Origin: an uncultured Enterobacterales bacterium | GTDB lineage: Bacteria > Pseudomonadota > Gammaproteobacteria > Enterobacterales > CALYQQ01 | DNA: 64,000 nucleotides | Assembly: GCA_945288535.1 (NCBI GenBank) | Contig: CALYQQ010000006.1 | Coordinates: 83,405-147,404, forward strand | Direction: 5' to 3' | Shown: piece by piece, positions 22,901 to 35,914 of the stretch | How the letters are laid out: each line of letters opens with the position of its first letter | Numbering within the stretch: position 1 is the first letter of the stretch | Notes under the pieces: generated by a model | Seen by the model: only the letters and a program-made list of their open reading frames with translations | What the model was told of the DNA's origin: nothing | Databases searched by the model: none | Translations under genes and position numbers: made by a program

Positions 22901-23731
22901 TAGGTATATACTTCCTAATGTCGTATGAACAAGTAACTTTTCTAAATGCAAATGACTATCAACTAAACTACCAGAAAAGTTTAGTGACGTTATATTAAAT
23001 GCTTTTCCTTTGATGATAGATACCGCAACACCATCTAATTGTTGAATTGAGATATCAATAGGTAAACGGATTGCTTCTAAGTCAGATAAAACTGGCTTAT
23101 TAAAAAACGTTTTAACTTGTTCGCCGAGTGATTGTGATAACCCAGGATCTTTATTTGCTACTTCTTGCGTTGTCGACTCGGGTAAAGTGACAATGAGTTT
23201 TTCTACTCGACTAGGTAAAACATTAATCATTTTACCTTGCCAATTTGCACCACTGACAAAACGATCCAGTTTTACGCTTACCGTCTGATCAACGTTCACA
23301 TAAAGATTTGTTATATCGATTGCCTGCAAAAAAAGAGGAAAAGGCAATTGTATATTTTCAACCGGAGTCTGTTTTTCAGGTATCGATGATGGATTATCAC
23401 TAAATTGACTAGGATCAACCGTGACTTTAACATTACGCGTTATTAGATGATCTATACATAATTTGCTATGAACTATACAGGAGAAATTGGTCGATAATTT
23501 TAGTTCGCCTATTTGAACGTCTAGTCCAGGCATTACATAACGTGCATCAATAATGTTTAAATCATGTAAATCGCCTTCAACATTCGAAATAGTCAATCCC
23601 GGAACAATTCGATCTGCTTGAGTTAGTAAAAAATGTATGCCTGTTTGTGTCAATAATAAATAGGCTAGTCCGCCAAGCAAAAATAGAATCAAAAAAAGAA
23701 AAATAATACTTAATTTTTTTAATATACTCAT
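19979..23731 (-). CDS. tamB: Translocation and assembly module subunit TamB
   Basis: 1250 aa; N-terminal TM; C-terminal DUF490 region ending LEAVSGVSQTLDLLYQFEF; ATGA overlap with tamA. Confidence 0.95.
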   Translation of the reverse strand: MSILKKLSIIFLFLILFLLGGLAYLLLTQTGIHFLLTQADRIVPGLTISNVEGDLHDLNIIDARYVMPGLDVQIGELKLSTNFSCIVHSKLCIDHLITRNVKVTVDPSQFSDNPSSIPEKQTPVENIQLPFPLFLQAIDITNLYVNVDQTVSVKLDRFVSGANWQGKMINVLPSRVEKLIVTLPESTTQEVANKDPGLSQSLGEQVKTFFNKPVLSDLEAIRLPIDISIQQLDGVAVSIIKGKAFNITSLNFSGSLVDSHLHLEKLLVHTTLGSIYLRGQAQLAKTWPLELTLNSDIYADGLKGERIKAHVKGSLLSELVLSLNSSGPQRAQINLKTQLAKKGLPLTLNVSSNYLKWPLSGAIDYQIDKLNINLTGHAENFKLGLTSSITGKQIPATTITLKGKGNTQQFEINQLLLNLLQGKLELNGLISWSKAISWRAGLAIDNIKTEKQWPEWPAQLNGNLQVKGSLYGGNWQLAIAPILIKGNIKQKLLTLSGAIKGNAAGQWDISNLLIQLGKNRADVNGSINSKIALNAIINAPTLSDILPELHGDINGSVQLRGTQKAPQLDANIIANQLHWQTLMINHVELLANITSATQIAGQTKLSITGLQQNDILYKTISLNLTGNEQQHKFTFTADGKPIVASMNLTGKFDRNKGNWQGILTKTQFKTPVGLWQLNQSSKVNYIASQKKFTMTSHCWLNANAEVCFDKPIDIGSSGNINLAVKRFDLVMLNNLQKDMVLTGIFTGSAAASWQKNDTLPKVNLQLGSNNVSIKTKVGQASLPLQFDTVTVDSTLKDQKAKLNWNIKLRNNGTFNGAIQINDPQKNRIISGGISLTQLSLKDLQPILNHNESVNGTVEGQLRLAGDLVRPRINGQLKLDNFGLGLMALPVSVKNSHVSLEFNGSRSILVGKISTANGNLDINGNASWDRTDDLRANITAKGNKIRISLSPTMKVDISPDIMVTATAKSVDLTGKVTVPWANVVIEELPPSIVTVSSDEVILDARLQPVTKQKQAIQINTDIYLEIGPDVSIDAFGLDANLTGILRVKQEQNGIELHGQVDIPKGRFKAYGQDLLIRKGLLIFAGAPSQPRLEIEAIRNPDSTENNVTAGIKVTGLAEQPKIEIFSDPAMSQEQALSYLLRGQGLDNSGNDGDMMTSMLIGLGVAGSGKLVGQIGETFGVKNLSLDTKGVGDNSQVVVSGYILPGLQVKYGMGIFDALATLTLRYRLMSNLYLEAVSGVSQTLDLLYQFEF

Positions 23732-25458
23732 AGTTCAGAACCTAATCCAATATAAAATTGGATATTTTTAGTCTTATTTTTATCCTTTATCGGTTTAGCA
23801 ATATCCAATTTAATTGGTCCAATGGGTGATACCCAACGAATACCCGTACCCATACCATATTTCAGGTCATCACGGTTAAAATCATTTACAGCTTCTCCGG
23901 TATCTGCAAAAACGGCTCCCCACCATTTACCCGTAACGTTATATTGATATTCGAGCGACCCTGTTACCATTCTTGTACCACCGGTTAATTGACCTTTACT
24001 ATTGACTGGTGAAATAGACTTATATTTATAACCTCGGATACTTCTATCGCCCCCAGCAAAAAAACGCATCGAAGGTGGTACACGCTGAAAATTATTTGTT
24101 TCAATCCAACCATAACTCGCGCGAAATAAAAAACGGTGTTTTGCATACCATGTTCTAATCCACATATTTTGAGCTTGAAAAATAAAAAAATCGACATCCG
24201 AACCCATTGCAGAATTGGATACATCGATGGAGTAACGTTGACTATCACCCCATACAGGCATCAAGCCCCCACGTTGGCGAGTACGGCTTAATGTAGCTCC
24301 AGGATAAAGTAACATACTTTTTTCACTTTGATTCGCTTGGGTAAAATTATCTAATTTCCAATTCAAACTTACGGAACGTTGCCAGCTATTTGATATATTC
24401 CAAAAACGTGAAACACTTGCTACTGCCGAATTCGATAATGTATCGTTTTGATCTTCTCGCTTGTAGCCTGCTTGTAATACATAAGAGTGCTCAAGAACAT
24501 TTTTTTCAAGAGGAATTGTGTATGAAAAATCAATAGATTGTTCAGGAGCGGACAAACTGATATTCGTCTCAATACTATGGCCTCGTGCATTTAACCAAGG
24601 CTTTGTCCAGGTTGTTGTAAATCGTGTACCTACATCTGTTGAATAACCAATACCAGTAGAAACAATATTTTTATTACGACGAACCAAAACGGCATCTATT
24701 GGCAATACAGTTGTTGTTTCAACTTGCTCAAAATTAGGTGAAGCAACAACCGAAGAAAACCAATTAGTGGAAGAAAGTCGACGATTTAACTCTGATAATT
24801 GTTCTGCATCATAAGGATCCCCTTCTTTAAATGGCACAAGATTTTGTAAATATTTTTCTTGGATTTGTGAACCCCTAAAATTTACTTTACCAAATTTATA
24901 ACGAGGCCCACTATCAAATTGGATATTCCAAAAAGCCTGGTTAAGTTGTGGCGACACAGCTAGTTGATGTTGGATAAATTGTGCATTAAAATAACCTTTA
25001 TTTACTGACAAATTCGTCAGCGAACTACGAAAGTTATCATATTTGCCATGATCGAGAATATCGCCTTTATTAGGTAGCTGTTGCTGAGTTAACATGATAT
25101 AATCGCGATCCGTGGCGGCATCGCCACCAATTAAAACATTTGTTGCTTCTATATAAACTGGGTTACCAGGATTAACATGCACAACTAGTAGGGGCGCACC
25201 CGTTAGAAATTGTTGCGATTCTTCAAAGTGGATCTCTGGATGATAATATCCTTTGGCTCGTAGGCCTTTTTTAATAGCATTTATGATTTGTTGTTTTAAT
25301 TGTTGATTAATTATTTCGTCTCTAATTGATATCATTGATACCATGCCTTTTACATTTGCAGCTAAATCACCGAATAAACCTTGAACATCAATTTTTATTT
25401 CCGTTGATGGTACTACCGGTATAATAAAAGACAGCATATAGAATGGAAAATTGTACAC
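23728..25458 (-). CDS. tamA: Translocation and assembly module subunit TamA (Omp85 family)
   Basis: POTRA plus barrel (FFAGGDRSIRGYKYKS; GMGTGIRWVSPIGPIKLDIAKP); GTG start preceded by AGGAG. Confidence 0.95.
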   Translation of the reverse strand: MYNFPFYMLSFIIPVVPSTEIKIDVQGLFGDLAANVKGMVSMISIRDEIINQQLKQQIINAIKKGLRAKGYYHPEIHFEESQQFLTGAPLLVVHVNPGNPVYIEATNVLIGGDAATDRDYIMLTQQQLPNKGDILDHGKYDNFRSSLTNLSVNKGYFNAQFIQHQLAVSPQLNQAFWNIQFDSGPRYKFGKVNFRGSQIQEKYLQNLVPFKEGDPYDAEQLSELNRRLSSTNWFSSVVASPNFEQVETTTVLPIDAVLVRRNKNIVSTGIGYSTDVGTRFTTTWTKPWLNARGHSIETNISLSAPEQSIDFSYTIPLEKNVLEHSYVLQAGYKREDQNDTLSNSAVASVSRFWNISNSWQRSVSLNWKLDNFTQANQSEKSMLLYPGATLSRTRQRGGLMPVWGDSQRYSIDVSNSAMGSDVDFFIFQAQNMWIRTWYAKHRFLFRASYGWIETNNFQRVPPSMRFFAGGDRSIRGYKYKSISPVNSKGQLTGGTRMVTGSLEYQYNVTGKWWGAVFADTGEAVNDFNRDDLKYGMGTGIRWVSPIGPIKLDIAKPIKDKNKTKNIQFYIGLGSEL

Positions 25459-25936
25459 TATATCTCCTGCTCACAACGCTATTGTTTGATTCGCTATAAT
25501 GAAATAAATTTAATGATGATTAAAAATTTATTATATTAATCATAATGATAAAAATTGAGTGATTGTATATATGATCGCATTTCTGTATTAGTTAATAAAA
25601 TAGTGTTTTTTACTAAATTGCCTTCTTTATATAATGCGAGTAAATTATAAAAATGTAGAGCACCTATAAATTATCTAATAATCACTTACCAATAAATATA
25701 TTTTTATTATAAACGGAAATAAGTCATTACGTGAGATTTGGAGTAACAATAATTTATTCTTATAATTTATATTAACAAACATCATTCGACCTATTCATAA
25801 TAAAAATATAACAATCTGACACGAAACGATTAATAACTGTTATAATGCAAATTATTTTCTTATTTAAAGTTATGCTTTACTTATATAAATGACGCACTAA
25901 TAAATTCACCTTAATGGAAAACCTAGTGATTAACTT

Positions 25937-27289
25937 ATGTTAAATAGCTTATTACTCATTATTATACTAATTCTTATCAGCTCTTTTTTTTCTTTATCCG
26001 AAATGTCACTTGCTGCTTCCAGAAAACTTAAGCTAAAGCAAATGATAGATGAAGGTAATATCAACGCACAATATGTTTTAAAGTTACAAGATAATCCAGG
26101 TGTCTTTTTCACGGTAGTACAAATTGGTATTAATGCAGTCGCTATTCTTGGCGGTATTGTAGGCGACACCATGTTTTCGCCTTATATTCAGGAATATTTG
26201 ACTGATTTTGTCTCTGTTGAAACAGCAACACAAATAGGTTTTATTGTTTCATTCTCATTAGTAACAAGTTTATTTATTTTATTGGCAGATTTAATGCCCA
26301 AACGGCTTGGTATGCTTGCACCCGAGGCAATTGCTGTTCATATTGTTACGCCTATGCGTTTTTGTTTATTAATTTTTCGACCCTTAGTTTGGGTTTTTAA
26401 TGGAGTGGCAAATCTATTATTTGGCTTGTTTGGTATCTCTACAGTGCGTAAGGATGATCTCACCAGTGACGATATCCATGCTGTTTTCGAAGCGGGTGCG
26501 ATTTCAGGCGTATTACGTAAACAAGAACATGAATTAATTGAAAATGTATTCGAGTTAGATTCAAGAACTGTACCTTCGGCAATGACAATGCGTGAAGATG
26601 TTGTTTATTTTGATCTTGACGAACATGAAGATACGATTAAAGACAAAATTGCTAACCGTCCTCATTCTAAATTTCTGGTTTGTAAGGATTCTATTGATCA
26701 AGTTGTTGGTTATGTTGAATCAAAAGATCTTCTTAATCGCGTATTAAATGGTCAAACATTGACGTTAAAAGATGGTGTACAAATCCATACCGTTTTACTC
26801 ATTCCAGATACTTTAACACTTTCTGAAATGCTAGATAGTTTTAAAAGTGCCGGAGAAGATTTAGCTGTTATTCTTAATGAATATGCATTAGTCGTTGGTA
26901 TTATTACATTAAAAGATGTTATGACTACACTTATGGGGGGAATTATTAATCAAGGTGAAGAAGAACAAATTGTCTCTCGTGATGCTGATTCATGGTTGAT
27001 AGATGGTACTACGCCAATTGACGATGTAATGCGATTCCTTAATATCGATAGTTTTCCTCATGCTGAAAATTATGAAACTATTGGTGGATTTATGATGTAC
27101 ATACTACGAAAAATCCCTAAGCGTACAGATTATGTTAAACATGACCGTTATAAATTTGAAGTTGTTGATATTGATTGTAATAGAATTGATCAATTATTAG
27201 TGACTCGCATTGAAAAAACAGCCTTGTCAACCAACGAAACATCATTAGTCGCTGAAAACCATGTTGATGAAGAAAATAATAATAATTAA
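25937..27289 (+). CDS. ytfL: CNNM/CBS-domain (hemolysin family) protein, YtfL-like
   Basis: 450 aa; SLSEMSLAASRKLKLKQMIDEGN N-terminus, CBS region, CorC/HlyC-type C-terminus; divergent from tamA as in E. coli. Confidence 0.85.
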   Translation: MLNSLLLIIILILISSFFSLSEMSLAASRKLKLKQMIDEGNINAQYVLKLQDNPGVFFTVVQIGINAVAILGGIVGDTMFSPYIQEYLTDFVSVETATQIGFIVSFSLVTSLFILLADLMPKRLGMLAPEAIAVHIVTPMRFCLLIFRPLVWVFNGVANLLFGLFGISTVRKDDLTSDDIHAVFEAGAISGVLRKQEHELIENVFELDSRTVPSAMTMREDVVYFDLDEHEDTIKDKIANRPHSKFLVCKDSIDQVVGYVESKDLLNRVLNGQTLTLKDGVQIHTVLLIPDTLTLSEMLDSFKSAGEDLAVILNEYALVVGIITLKDVMTTLMGGIINQGEEEQIVSRDADSWLIDGTTPIDDVMRFLNIDSFPHAENYETIGGFMMYILRKIPKRTDYVKHDRYKFEVVDIDCNRIDQLLVTRIEKTALSTNETSLVAENHVDEENNNN

Positions 27290-27315
27290 CTTTTCTAAAA
27301 CTTTATTCTTAATCA

Positions 27316-27345
27316 AACAGAATCAGTTACAATACTGATTTTGTT
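27316..27345 (+). terminator. Terminator-like hairpin after ytfL
   Basis: AACAGAATCAGT...ACTGATTTTGTT stem (one G-U) followed by TTC. Confidence 0.55.
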
Positions 27346-27638
27346 TTCGGTACGTAATAATATGTTTTATTATCTTGTACATAAGTATTTCACTGTATAT
27401 AGCATGAATTAAAGATATCATTACCTATACTGTTCTCATCATAATATCTTTTCTAATAATCTTTTATTTTTATGGCAAGTCGTTTAAATAACAATGATTT
27501 TTTTAGTTAAGCCATAATTAATTTCATTTATTAGCTCTATTACTGCTTTTTGTTTAATGAATAATCCCTTTACTAGTAAGTATATTGATAATCACTTTAT
27601 CTTTTTAAGGTTCTTAATTAATTATCATCTCTGTCTAT

Positions 27639-28448
27639 TTATGATACGGCTCTATAAGGGGTAAGTTTTTTGATTAAATCGACTGTCGCTACGCAGTATT
27701 TAGGATTAAGCAGTGACTCAACAGGCTGATAACATAGTGGTAAACCTTGCCAGTTTGTTACCATACCTCCTGCAGCACAAACAATTGCTTGACCTGCTGC
27801 AGTATCCCAAATCGAAGTTGGATGAAATTGAGGATAAACTTGAGCAACACCTTCAGCAATAAGGCAAAATTTAAGGGAAGATCCCATACGTTGATGTTGA
27901 TAATGTCCTAATCGATGTAAATAAGGCGCCATATAAGGATCTGTTCCAACTTTACTTGTGACTACATTTATAGGATCATTTTTATCAAGGCAGACAATCG
28001 TTTGGCGTTTATTATCGTACATTTTCCAAGCTAATTTATGGTGTGGTCGATTTTCCGCTGCATAAAGTGTATCAAATACAGGTGCATAAATTACGCCTAA
28101 CTCAGCAATTCCTTGATTAATCAACGCAATATTAACAGTAAATTCCTCTCCATTATTAATAAATTCACGTGTACCATCTAACGGATCAATTAACCAATAA
28201 CGCTGCCAATGACGACGAATTGACCAGGGAACGGGATCTTCCTCTGATAATAGTGGAATTTCTGGGGTAAGCTGCATTAACTTTTTGCTAATAATCTGAT
28301 GCGCCTGTATATCAGCAATCGTCACTGGCGACTTATCCGCTTTAATATGAATATTAAGCGGTTTAGTTTGTTGATAATATGTCATAATTCGTTCACCGGC
28401 TTCACGCGCGATTAAACTTATCTCATTGATCAAAATGGCGCACTCCAT
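27639..28448 (-). CDS. cysQ: 3'(2'),5'-bisphosphate nucleotidase CysQ
   Basis: Inositol monophosphatase family motifs (LLSEEDP; WLIDPLDGTREFI; SIWDTAAGQAIVCAAGG). Confidence 0.95.
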   Translation of the reverse strand: MECAILINEISLIAREAGERIMTYYQQTKPLNIHIKADKSPVTIADIQAHQIISKKLMQLTPEIPLLSEEDPVPWSIRRHWQRYWLIDPLDGTREFINNGEEFTVNIALINQGIAELGVIYAPVFDTLYAAENRPHHKLAWKMYDNKRQTIVCLDKNDPINVVTSKVGTDPYMAPYLHRLGHYQHQRMGSSLKFCLIAEGVAQVYPQFHPTSIWDTAAGQAIVCAAGGMVTNWQGLPLCYQPVESLLNPKYCVATVDLIKKLTPYRAVS

Positions 28449-28479
28449 ATATAAATTGACTCAATTGATTAATTATATG

Positions 28480-29886
28480 TTATGAACTACTAATTTCCAG
28501 TTGCCCAATTGCTCCTCTATCCGCATACTCAAGTGTTTGACTACCAAACAAGAATGGATATTTCTCAGTAGAAAACTGGATAAATCTGACTAATAATTCA
28601 ATTTGGCCATTCACCCATACGGTATCCTTCCAACCAGCATCATCTGCTGTAGGTAAGTTACCATTACGACTTTTTACTAAAAAGATCGCACCCTGGATAT
28701 AAAAAGATTGCGGTTTTTCTGCTTGAATAATCCAAGTTTCTATACTGCCTATTTTGACTTTTATATCAATACGCTTGTTATCCCAAACAGCACCATTAAT
28801 CGCAGCTGGATAATTTAATTTTATTACTCTAGTTCGCACATTCGTAAATTCAGGTAGTGCATGTATTTTATGAAACGCTGCGGGAAGTGGTTCAGCCACA
28901 CGATTACTATTTGCCAGTGTTATTAACGTAATGACTTTATTAGAAATGAGTTTGTTTGACCTTTCAAAAGGGATACCGAGTCGTCCCATTAACATAACTT
29001 GGTTATTTGTTATTAATGAAACTTGCTTATTCGCTATCATTTTAATTAATATTTCACGCCGTTCTCCAGGTGCGAGCGATACTTGATCAACAATAAGAGG
29101 TTTTTCAAGTATTCCTTGGTCACTCGCTATTATAACAAAAGCCTCATTAGTATTTAGTTTTAATTTATAACGACGCGCATTAGAAGCATTTAATAAACGT
29201 AATCTTACCCAACCGGCAGGTACCGTAATGTGTGGATTAAATACACCATTCGTTAATAATGCTTCACCTGTAAAACCTTCATCTTCTGGGTTATAAACTA
29301 ATTCATTAGTAAAGGTAAAATGCTTATCCTGAATAATAACAGGAATATCATCAATACCATAATTCTGGGGAAATAATTGCTGTATAGGATCATCATCACT
29401 AATAATACACATTCCAGCCAAACCATTATAAACTTGTTTACCCATTAAACCAGGGGTACTGGCGTGATACCAACAGGTCGTTGCAGGTTGACGAATAGGA
29501 AAAACAGGTGACCAATCTGATTGTGGTGTCATAATGCGATTCACATTACCTATGATACTTGCAGGTACATTTAATCCACTAAATGTTAAAGAAATAGGCT
29601 GATCCAGCTGATTACTGCAAATAATTTTTGTATAGTCACCTCTATTAATACGAATAGTAGGACCTAAATATAAGCCATTAAATCCCCATACTGTCAAATG
29701 CTCTCCAGGAAAGAACTGCCATTGACAACGTTGTAAAGACAAAAATAAAGGTTGTCCACGCGTTGATTCTAATAAAGGGGGAATAGGTAAAGAACTATTT
29801 TGTTTAGCATAACTTTTTACTGGTAGTAATCCACTAATACATGAAAGGCCAAACGCCTTGAGTAACTGGCGTCGACTCAGTGACAT
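28480..29886 (-). CDS. ftsP: Cell division protein FtsP (SufI), multicopper oxidase-like
   Basis: Tat signal (SRRQLLKAFGLSCISGLLP); cupredoxin-like domains; next to plsC as in E. coli. Confidence 0.93.
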   Translation of the reverse strand: MSLSRRQLLKAFGLSCISGLLPVKSYAKQNSSLPIPPLLESTRGQPLFLSLQRCQWQFFPGEHLTVWGFNGLYLGPTIRINRGDYTKIICSNQLDQPISLTFSGLNVPASIIGNVNRIMTPQSDWSPVFPIRQPATTCWYHASTPGLMGKQVYNGLAGMCIISDDDPIQQLFPQNYGIDDIPVIIQDKHFTFTNELVYNPEDEGFTGEALLTNGVFNPHITVPAGWVRLRLLNASNARRYKLKLNTNEAFVIIASDQGILEKPLIVDQVSLAPGERREILIKMIANKQVSLITNNQVMLMGRLGIPFERSNKLISNKVITLITLANSNRVAEPLPAAFHKIHALPEFTNVRTRVIKLNYPAAINGAVWDNKRIDIKVKIGSIETWIIQAEKPQSFYIQGAIFLVKSRNGNLPTADDAGWKDTVWVNGQIELLVRFIQFSTEKYPFLFGSQTLEYADRGAIGQLEISSS

Positions 29887-30069
29887 AAAATCTCCTTATA
29901 ATAAAGCCGCTCACTCAATTTAACTATTTTTCTCTAATTAGAATAAAACATAATTAACTATTTATTATGTCAGCATTAACACTCATAAAGTAGCCGTTCC
30001 TCTTTAAGTAAACTCACTTATTAAGATGGCTACACAAAATGGTTTAAGGGGAACTGATACCTTTTTGTC

Positions 30070-30876
30070 TTATATATGATGCTGTTTTTGCATTACAGCC
30101 TCACGTTCTTTCACTTCTTTGTCAAGTTCAGCGATTTTTTCGATCATTATATCGCGACAGTATTCAGATAACTCCCGAATATTATCTTTATGATATGCAG
30201 ATGTATCAATAGGTGGTAGCATTTCTACAATAACCCACCCGTTCGACCAACGATTTAAATTTATTTTGTTTGATGTTGTTGAAACACAAATAGGCACAAT
30301 AGGTACACCTGTAGCAATGGCAGTATGAAATGCTCCTGTTTTAAATGGCATTAAACCGCGACCACGACTACGTGTACCTTCAGGGAACATCCAAATAGAA
30401 AGATCGCGTGCTTTCATTTGCTCAACTATTTGCGCAATCGTACCATGTGATTTTGCTCGATTATTACGATCAATTAAGATATTACCTGTTAGCCAATACA
30501 ATGGGCCAAAAAAAGGTATCCATACTAAACTGCGTTTGCCAACGGTTACCGTTCCTAGCTGTACTGCACCTGCGGCAGTGATTAAATCATAATTATTCTG
30601 ATGATTAGCAATATAGACACAATTACCTAAATGGGCCGCATTATCTGGTAATCGTGTTTCTACTTTCAATCCAAATAAAGGTGCGAGTTTTGCAAATAAC
30701 CGACCAAATACATATGCATGACGTGGATTTCTTGGGCTAAATAAACAATAAATTGATCCCAAAATACAAATTATTAAACATAAAGGTAGTAATATAATAA
30801 CCCGCAAGAAAAATAGCATAAAAAAGCCTCTTGTATTCATTATTATGCAGTATACGCACTTGCTAAACAATAACAA
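30070..30876 (-). CDS. plsC: 1-acyl-sn-glycerol-3-phosphate acyltransferase
   Basis: NHQNNYDLIT (HX4D) and FPEGTRSRGRGLMPFKTGAFHTAI motifs. Confidence 0.96.
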   Translation of the reverse strand: MLLFSKCVYCIIMNTRGFFMLFFLRVIILLPLCLIICILGSIYCLFSPRNPRHAYVFGRLFAKLAPLFGLKVETRLPDNAAHLGNCVYIANHQNNYDLITAAGAVQLGTVTVGKRSLVWIPFFGPLYWLTGNILIDRNNRAKSHGTIAQIVEQMKARDLSIWMFPEGTRSRGRGLMPFKTGAFHTAIATGVPIVPICVSTTSNKINLNRWSNGWVIVEMLPPIDTSAYHKDNIRELSEYCRDIMIEKIAELDKEVKEREAVMQKQHHI

Positions 30877-31010
30877 TACATCATTACAATATTAGCTATA
30901 TCCTTATTAAAACACGAAATAAGCCTAGTTTAAGAAAACGCCACTATAATTCAATTAGTGGCGTAAATAGTAATATGGTCAGCATAACCCACATTCAACT
31001 ACTTTGTTAA

Positions 31011-33281
31011 TTATGTTTGTGAATGAGTAATTCCAGATGGTAGATTGATCTCAATTTTATCAATTCGCTGTAATCCTCTTGGTAAAAGATTACCTTTTCG
31101 GCCTCGTGTAGATTTATATTTTTCTAACTCTGCAGGCCGTAAAGTTAGTTTACGCTTACCAACAAATAATGTTATGGATGCTTCTGCTGATAGTAATGTT
31201 AGCCAGGCTATACTGTCAGAACCATCAGCCAGTTGTGGCGGTAAAATTGAAATAATCTTGTTTCCTTTACCTTTTGATAAAACAGGCAACTCCATGACTG
31301 GAAATAATAACATTCGTCCAGACTGGGTAATAGATAATAATAGGGAGTCATTGTTATCTATTAATAGTGGTGATAAAAGTGTACTATGCTGTGGTAATGT
31401 TAATATACTTTTACCATTCCGATTACGGGCTATAAGATCATTAAATTTACAAATAAATCCATAGCCTGCATTAGACGCCATCAATAATTGCTGCTCCTCT
31501 TTCTCCATTAGCATATATTCAATTTTAGCTCCTGGTGGTAAGGATAGTTTACCTGTTAAGGGTTCACCTTGACCTCTGGCAGAAGGTAAACTTGTAGGAT
31601 CTAATGCATAACTACGTCCTGTTGAATCAATAAAAACCACGGGTTGATTTGTTTTACCACGAACGGCAGCTTTAAACATATCACCAGCTTTATAATTAAG
31701 ACCTTTTGGATCAATATCATGCCCTTTCGCGCTTCTTATCCATCCCATTTCGGATAAAATAACAGTCACAGGTTCTGAGGGCACAAGATCATTTTCACTG
31801 ATCATTTTGGCTTCTTCACGTTCTTTTAATGGCGAACGACGAGGATCTCCAAATACCTTAGCATCTGCTTGTAATTCTTTTTTAATGAGATTTTTTAATT
31901 TCTTCTCAGAAGAAAGTAATTCTTCCAATAAAGAACGCTCTTTTGCTAATTTACTTTGCTCCGCTCGAATATTCACTTCTTCAAGCTTTGCTAACTGTTT
32001 CAATTTTAACTCAAGAATAGACTCGGCTTGCGTCTCTGATAATGAAAAACGGCTAATTAACTCTTTCTTAGGGTTATTCTCATAACGAATAAGATTAATA
32101 ACCTCATCGAGGTTCATAAAAGCAATTAACATTCCTTCCAGGATTGTCAAACGCTTAATAATTTTATCGAGACGATAAGACAATCGACGAGTTACGGTTT
32201 GTCGACGATATATCAACCACTCAGTAAGCAATTCGACTAAGCCTTTAACAGCAGGACGACCATCTAATCCTAACATATTTAGATTAATTCGATAGCTTTT
32301 TTCTAAATCGGTTGTAGCAAATAAATGACTCATCATTTGATTAACATCTATACGATTAGACCGAGGGATCAATACTAAACGTGTAGGATTTTCATGATCA
32401 GATTCATCACGTAAATCCTCGATCATAGGCAATTTTTTTGCCTTCATTTGATTAGCAATTTGCTCAATTATTTTGGCACCAGAAACCTGATGTGGTAATG
32501 CCGTGATTACAATTTCTCCCTCTTCTTTACGCCAAATAGCACGCATTCTTATTGAGCCTTTACCCAATTTGTAAATTTTTTTAATTTCATTGTGAGGCGT
32601 AATAATTTCGGCTTCCGTAGGATAATCAGGACCTTGAATACATGTCATTAACTGATCGAGATTAGAATCTGGCTTTTCCAATAACATTATTGCGGCTTTT
32701 GTGACCTCATCTAAATTATGTGGAGGAATGTCCGTTGCCATACCAACGGCTATACCAGTAGTACCATTCAATAATATATTGGGCAACCTCGCGGGCAATG
32801 CTTTTGGTTCTTGAACAGAACCATCAAAATTAGGTATATAATCAACGGTTCCTTGCCCTAATTCATCTAATAATAAGTCAGCATAACGAGATAAACGTGA
32901 TTCTGTATAGCGCATTGCAGCAAATGACTTAGGATCATCAGGCGATCCCCAGTTACCTTGGCCATCAACCAACGGGTAACGATACGAAAAAGGTTGTGCC
33001 ATCAATACCATTGCTTCGTAACACGCGCTATCACCATGAGGGTGATATTTACCTAATACATCTCCTACCGTGCGAGCAGATTTTTTATGTTTCGCATTTG
33101 CATCTAAGTTCAATTCTGACATAGCATAAATAATGCGACGTTGTACGGGTTTTAGTCCATCACCAATAAAAGGTAGCGCACGATCCATGATGACGTACAT
33201 CGAATAATTAAGATAAGCATTTTCAGTGAACTGACGTAACGCTACACGCTCAATATTGTCATCTTGAGTCATATCACTCAT
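31011..33281 (-). CDS. parC: DNA topoisomerase IV subunit A
   Basis: [51 protein letters not shown]. Confidence 0.98.
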   Translation of the reverse strand: MSDMTQDDNIERVALRQFTENAYLNYSMYVIMDRALPFIGDGLKPVQRRIIYAMSELNLDANAKHKKSARTVGDVLGKYHPHGDSACYEAMVLMAQPFSYRYPLVDGQGNWGSPDDPKSFAAMRYTESRLSRYADLLLDELGQGTVDYIPNFDGSVQEPKALPARLPNILLNGTTGIAVGMATDIPPHNLDEVTKAAIMLLEKPDSNLDQLMTCIQGPDYPTEAEIITPHNEIKKIYKLGKGSIRMRAIWRKEEGEIVITALPHQVSGAKIIEQIANQMKAKKLPMIEDLRDESDHENPTRLVLIPRSNRIDVNQMMSHLFATTDLEKSYRINLNMLGLDGRPAVKGLVELLTEWLIYRRQTVTRRLSYRLDKIIKRLTILEGMLIAFMNLDEVINLIRYENNPKKELISRFSLSETQAESILELKLKQLAKLEEVNIRAEQSKLAKERSLLEELLSSEKKLKNLIKKELQADAKVFGDPRRSPLKEREEAKMISENDLVPSEPVTVILSEMGWIRSAKGHDIDPKGLNYKAGDMFKAAVRGKTNQPVVFIDSTGRSYALDPTSLPSARGQGEPLTGKLSLPPGAKIEYMLMEKEEQQLLMASNAGYGFICKFNDLIARNRNGKSILTLPQHSTLLSPLLIDNNDSLLLSITQSGRMLLFPVMELPVLSKGKGNKIISILPPQLADGSDSIAWLTLLSAEASITLFVGKRKLTLRPAELEKYKSTRGRKGNLLPRGLQRIDKIEINLPSGITHSQT

Positions 33282-33351
33282 AACCTATTTTTTCTCACTT
33301 AACATTAGTAAAATATGTAAATATCGTCACTGGATAATAAATTGGAAATAA

Positions 33352-35265
<1,914 letters not shown>

Positions 35266-35332
35266 TTAAATCTGATGAAAATCATTCCTCATTATACTAT
35301 GTTTAATTCGGAAAATCAGACTATTAGGATGA

Positions 35333-35914
35333 TTATGTTGTGGTAATACCAAGAAAATCGATTATCTGCGCACAATAATAATCAAAACCAACAAAACTAT
35401 GGTTACCACCGGACTCAATAGTTTGACGACATGATGCATAATATGCAATAGCCTGACGATAATCTAAAATTTCATCACCTGTCTGTTGTAATAACCAAAT
35501 TAAATCAGGCGATTCAAGCTCATCAATTTGCATGACTTTTAAATCATGAAGATGTTGTAGTTGTAAAATATTTTGTTGGCCTGTATAAGGATTTTCATTG
35601 GTACCAATATAATCGAGCAATAAATCATAAGGTTTAACAACGGGGTTAATTACCACGGCTGGTAACATAAAGCATTGTGAAAGCCAAGTTGCATAGTAAC
35701 CACCAAGTGACGCACTGACGATCCCTAATGATTGTCCTGAGTGTTCCAGAACAATTTGCTCAATTAAATCAGCAACATCAGCTGGATAAAGTGGCAATTT
35801 AGGAACAATCATATTTACGTTAGGATGATATTTAGTTAAATAGTTTCGCAATATTGTTGCTTTTGTTGATCGAGGAGAACTATTAAACCCATGTAAATAT
35901 AATATGTTATTCAT
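35333..35914 (-). CDS. yqiA: Esterase YqiA
   Basis: [36 protein letters not shown]; between parE and cpdA. Confidence 0.93.
   Translation of the reverse strand: MNNILYLHGFNSSPRSTKATILRNYLTKYHPNVNMIVPKLPLYPADVADLIEQIVLEHSGQSLGIVSASLGGYYATWLSQCFMLPAVVINPVVKPYDLLLDYIGTNENPYTGQQNILQLQHLHDLKVMQIDELESPDLIWLLQQTGDEILDYRQAIAYYASCRQTIESGGNHSFVGFDYYCAQIIDFLGITTT

Noticed and set aside
31045-32085. Plus-strand ORFs (139 aa, 92 aa) opposite parC
   Set aside because: Antisense shadow ORFs of a well-conserved gene.
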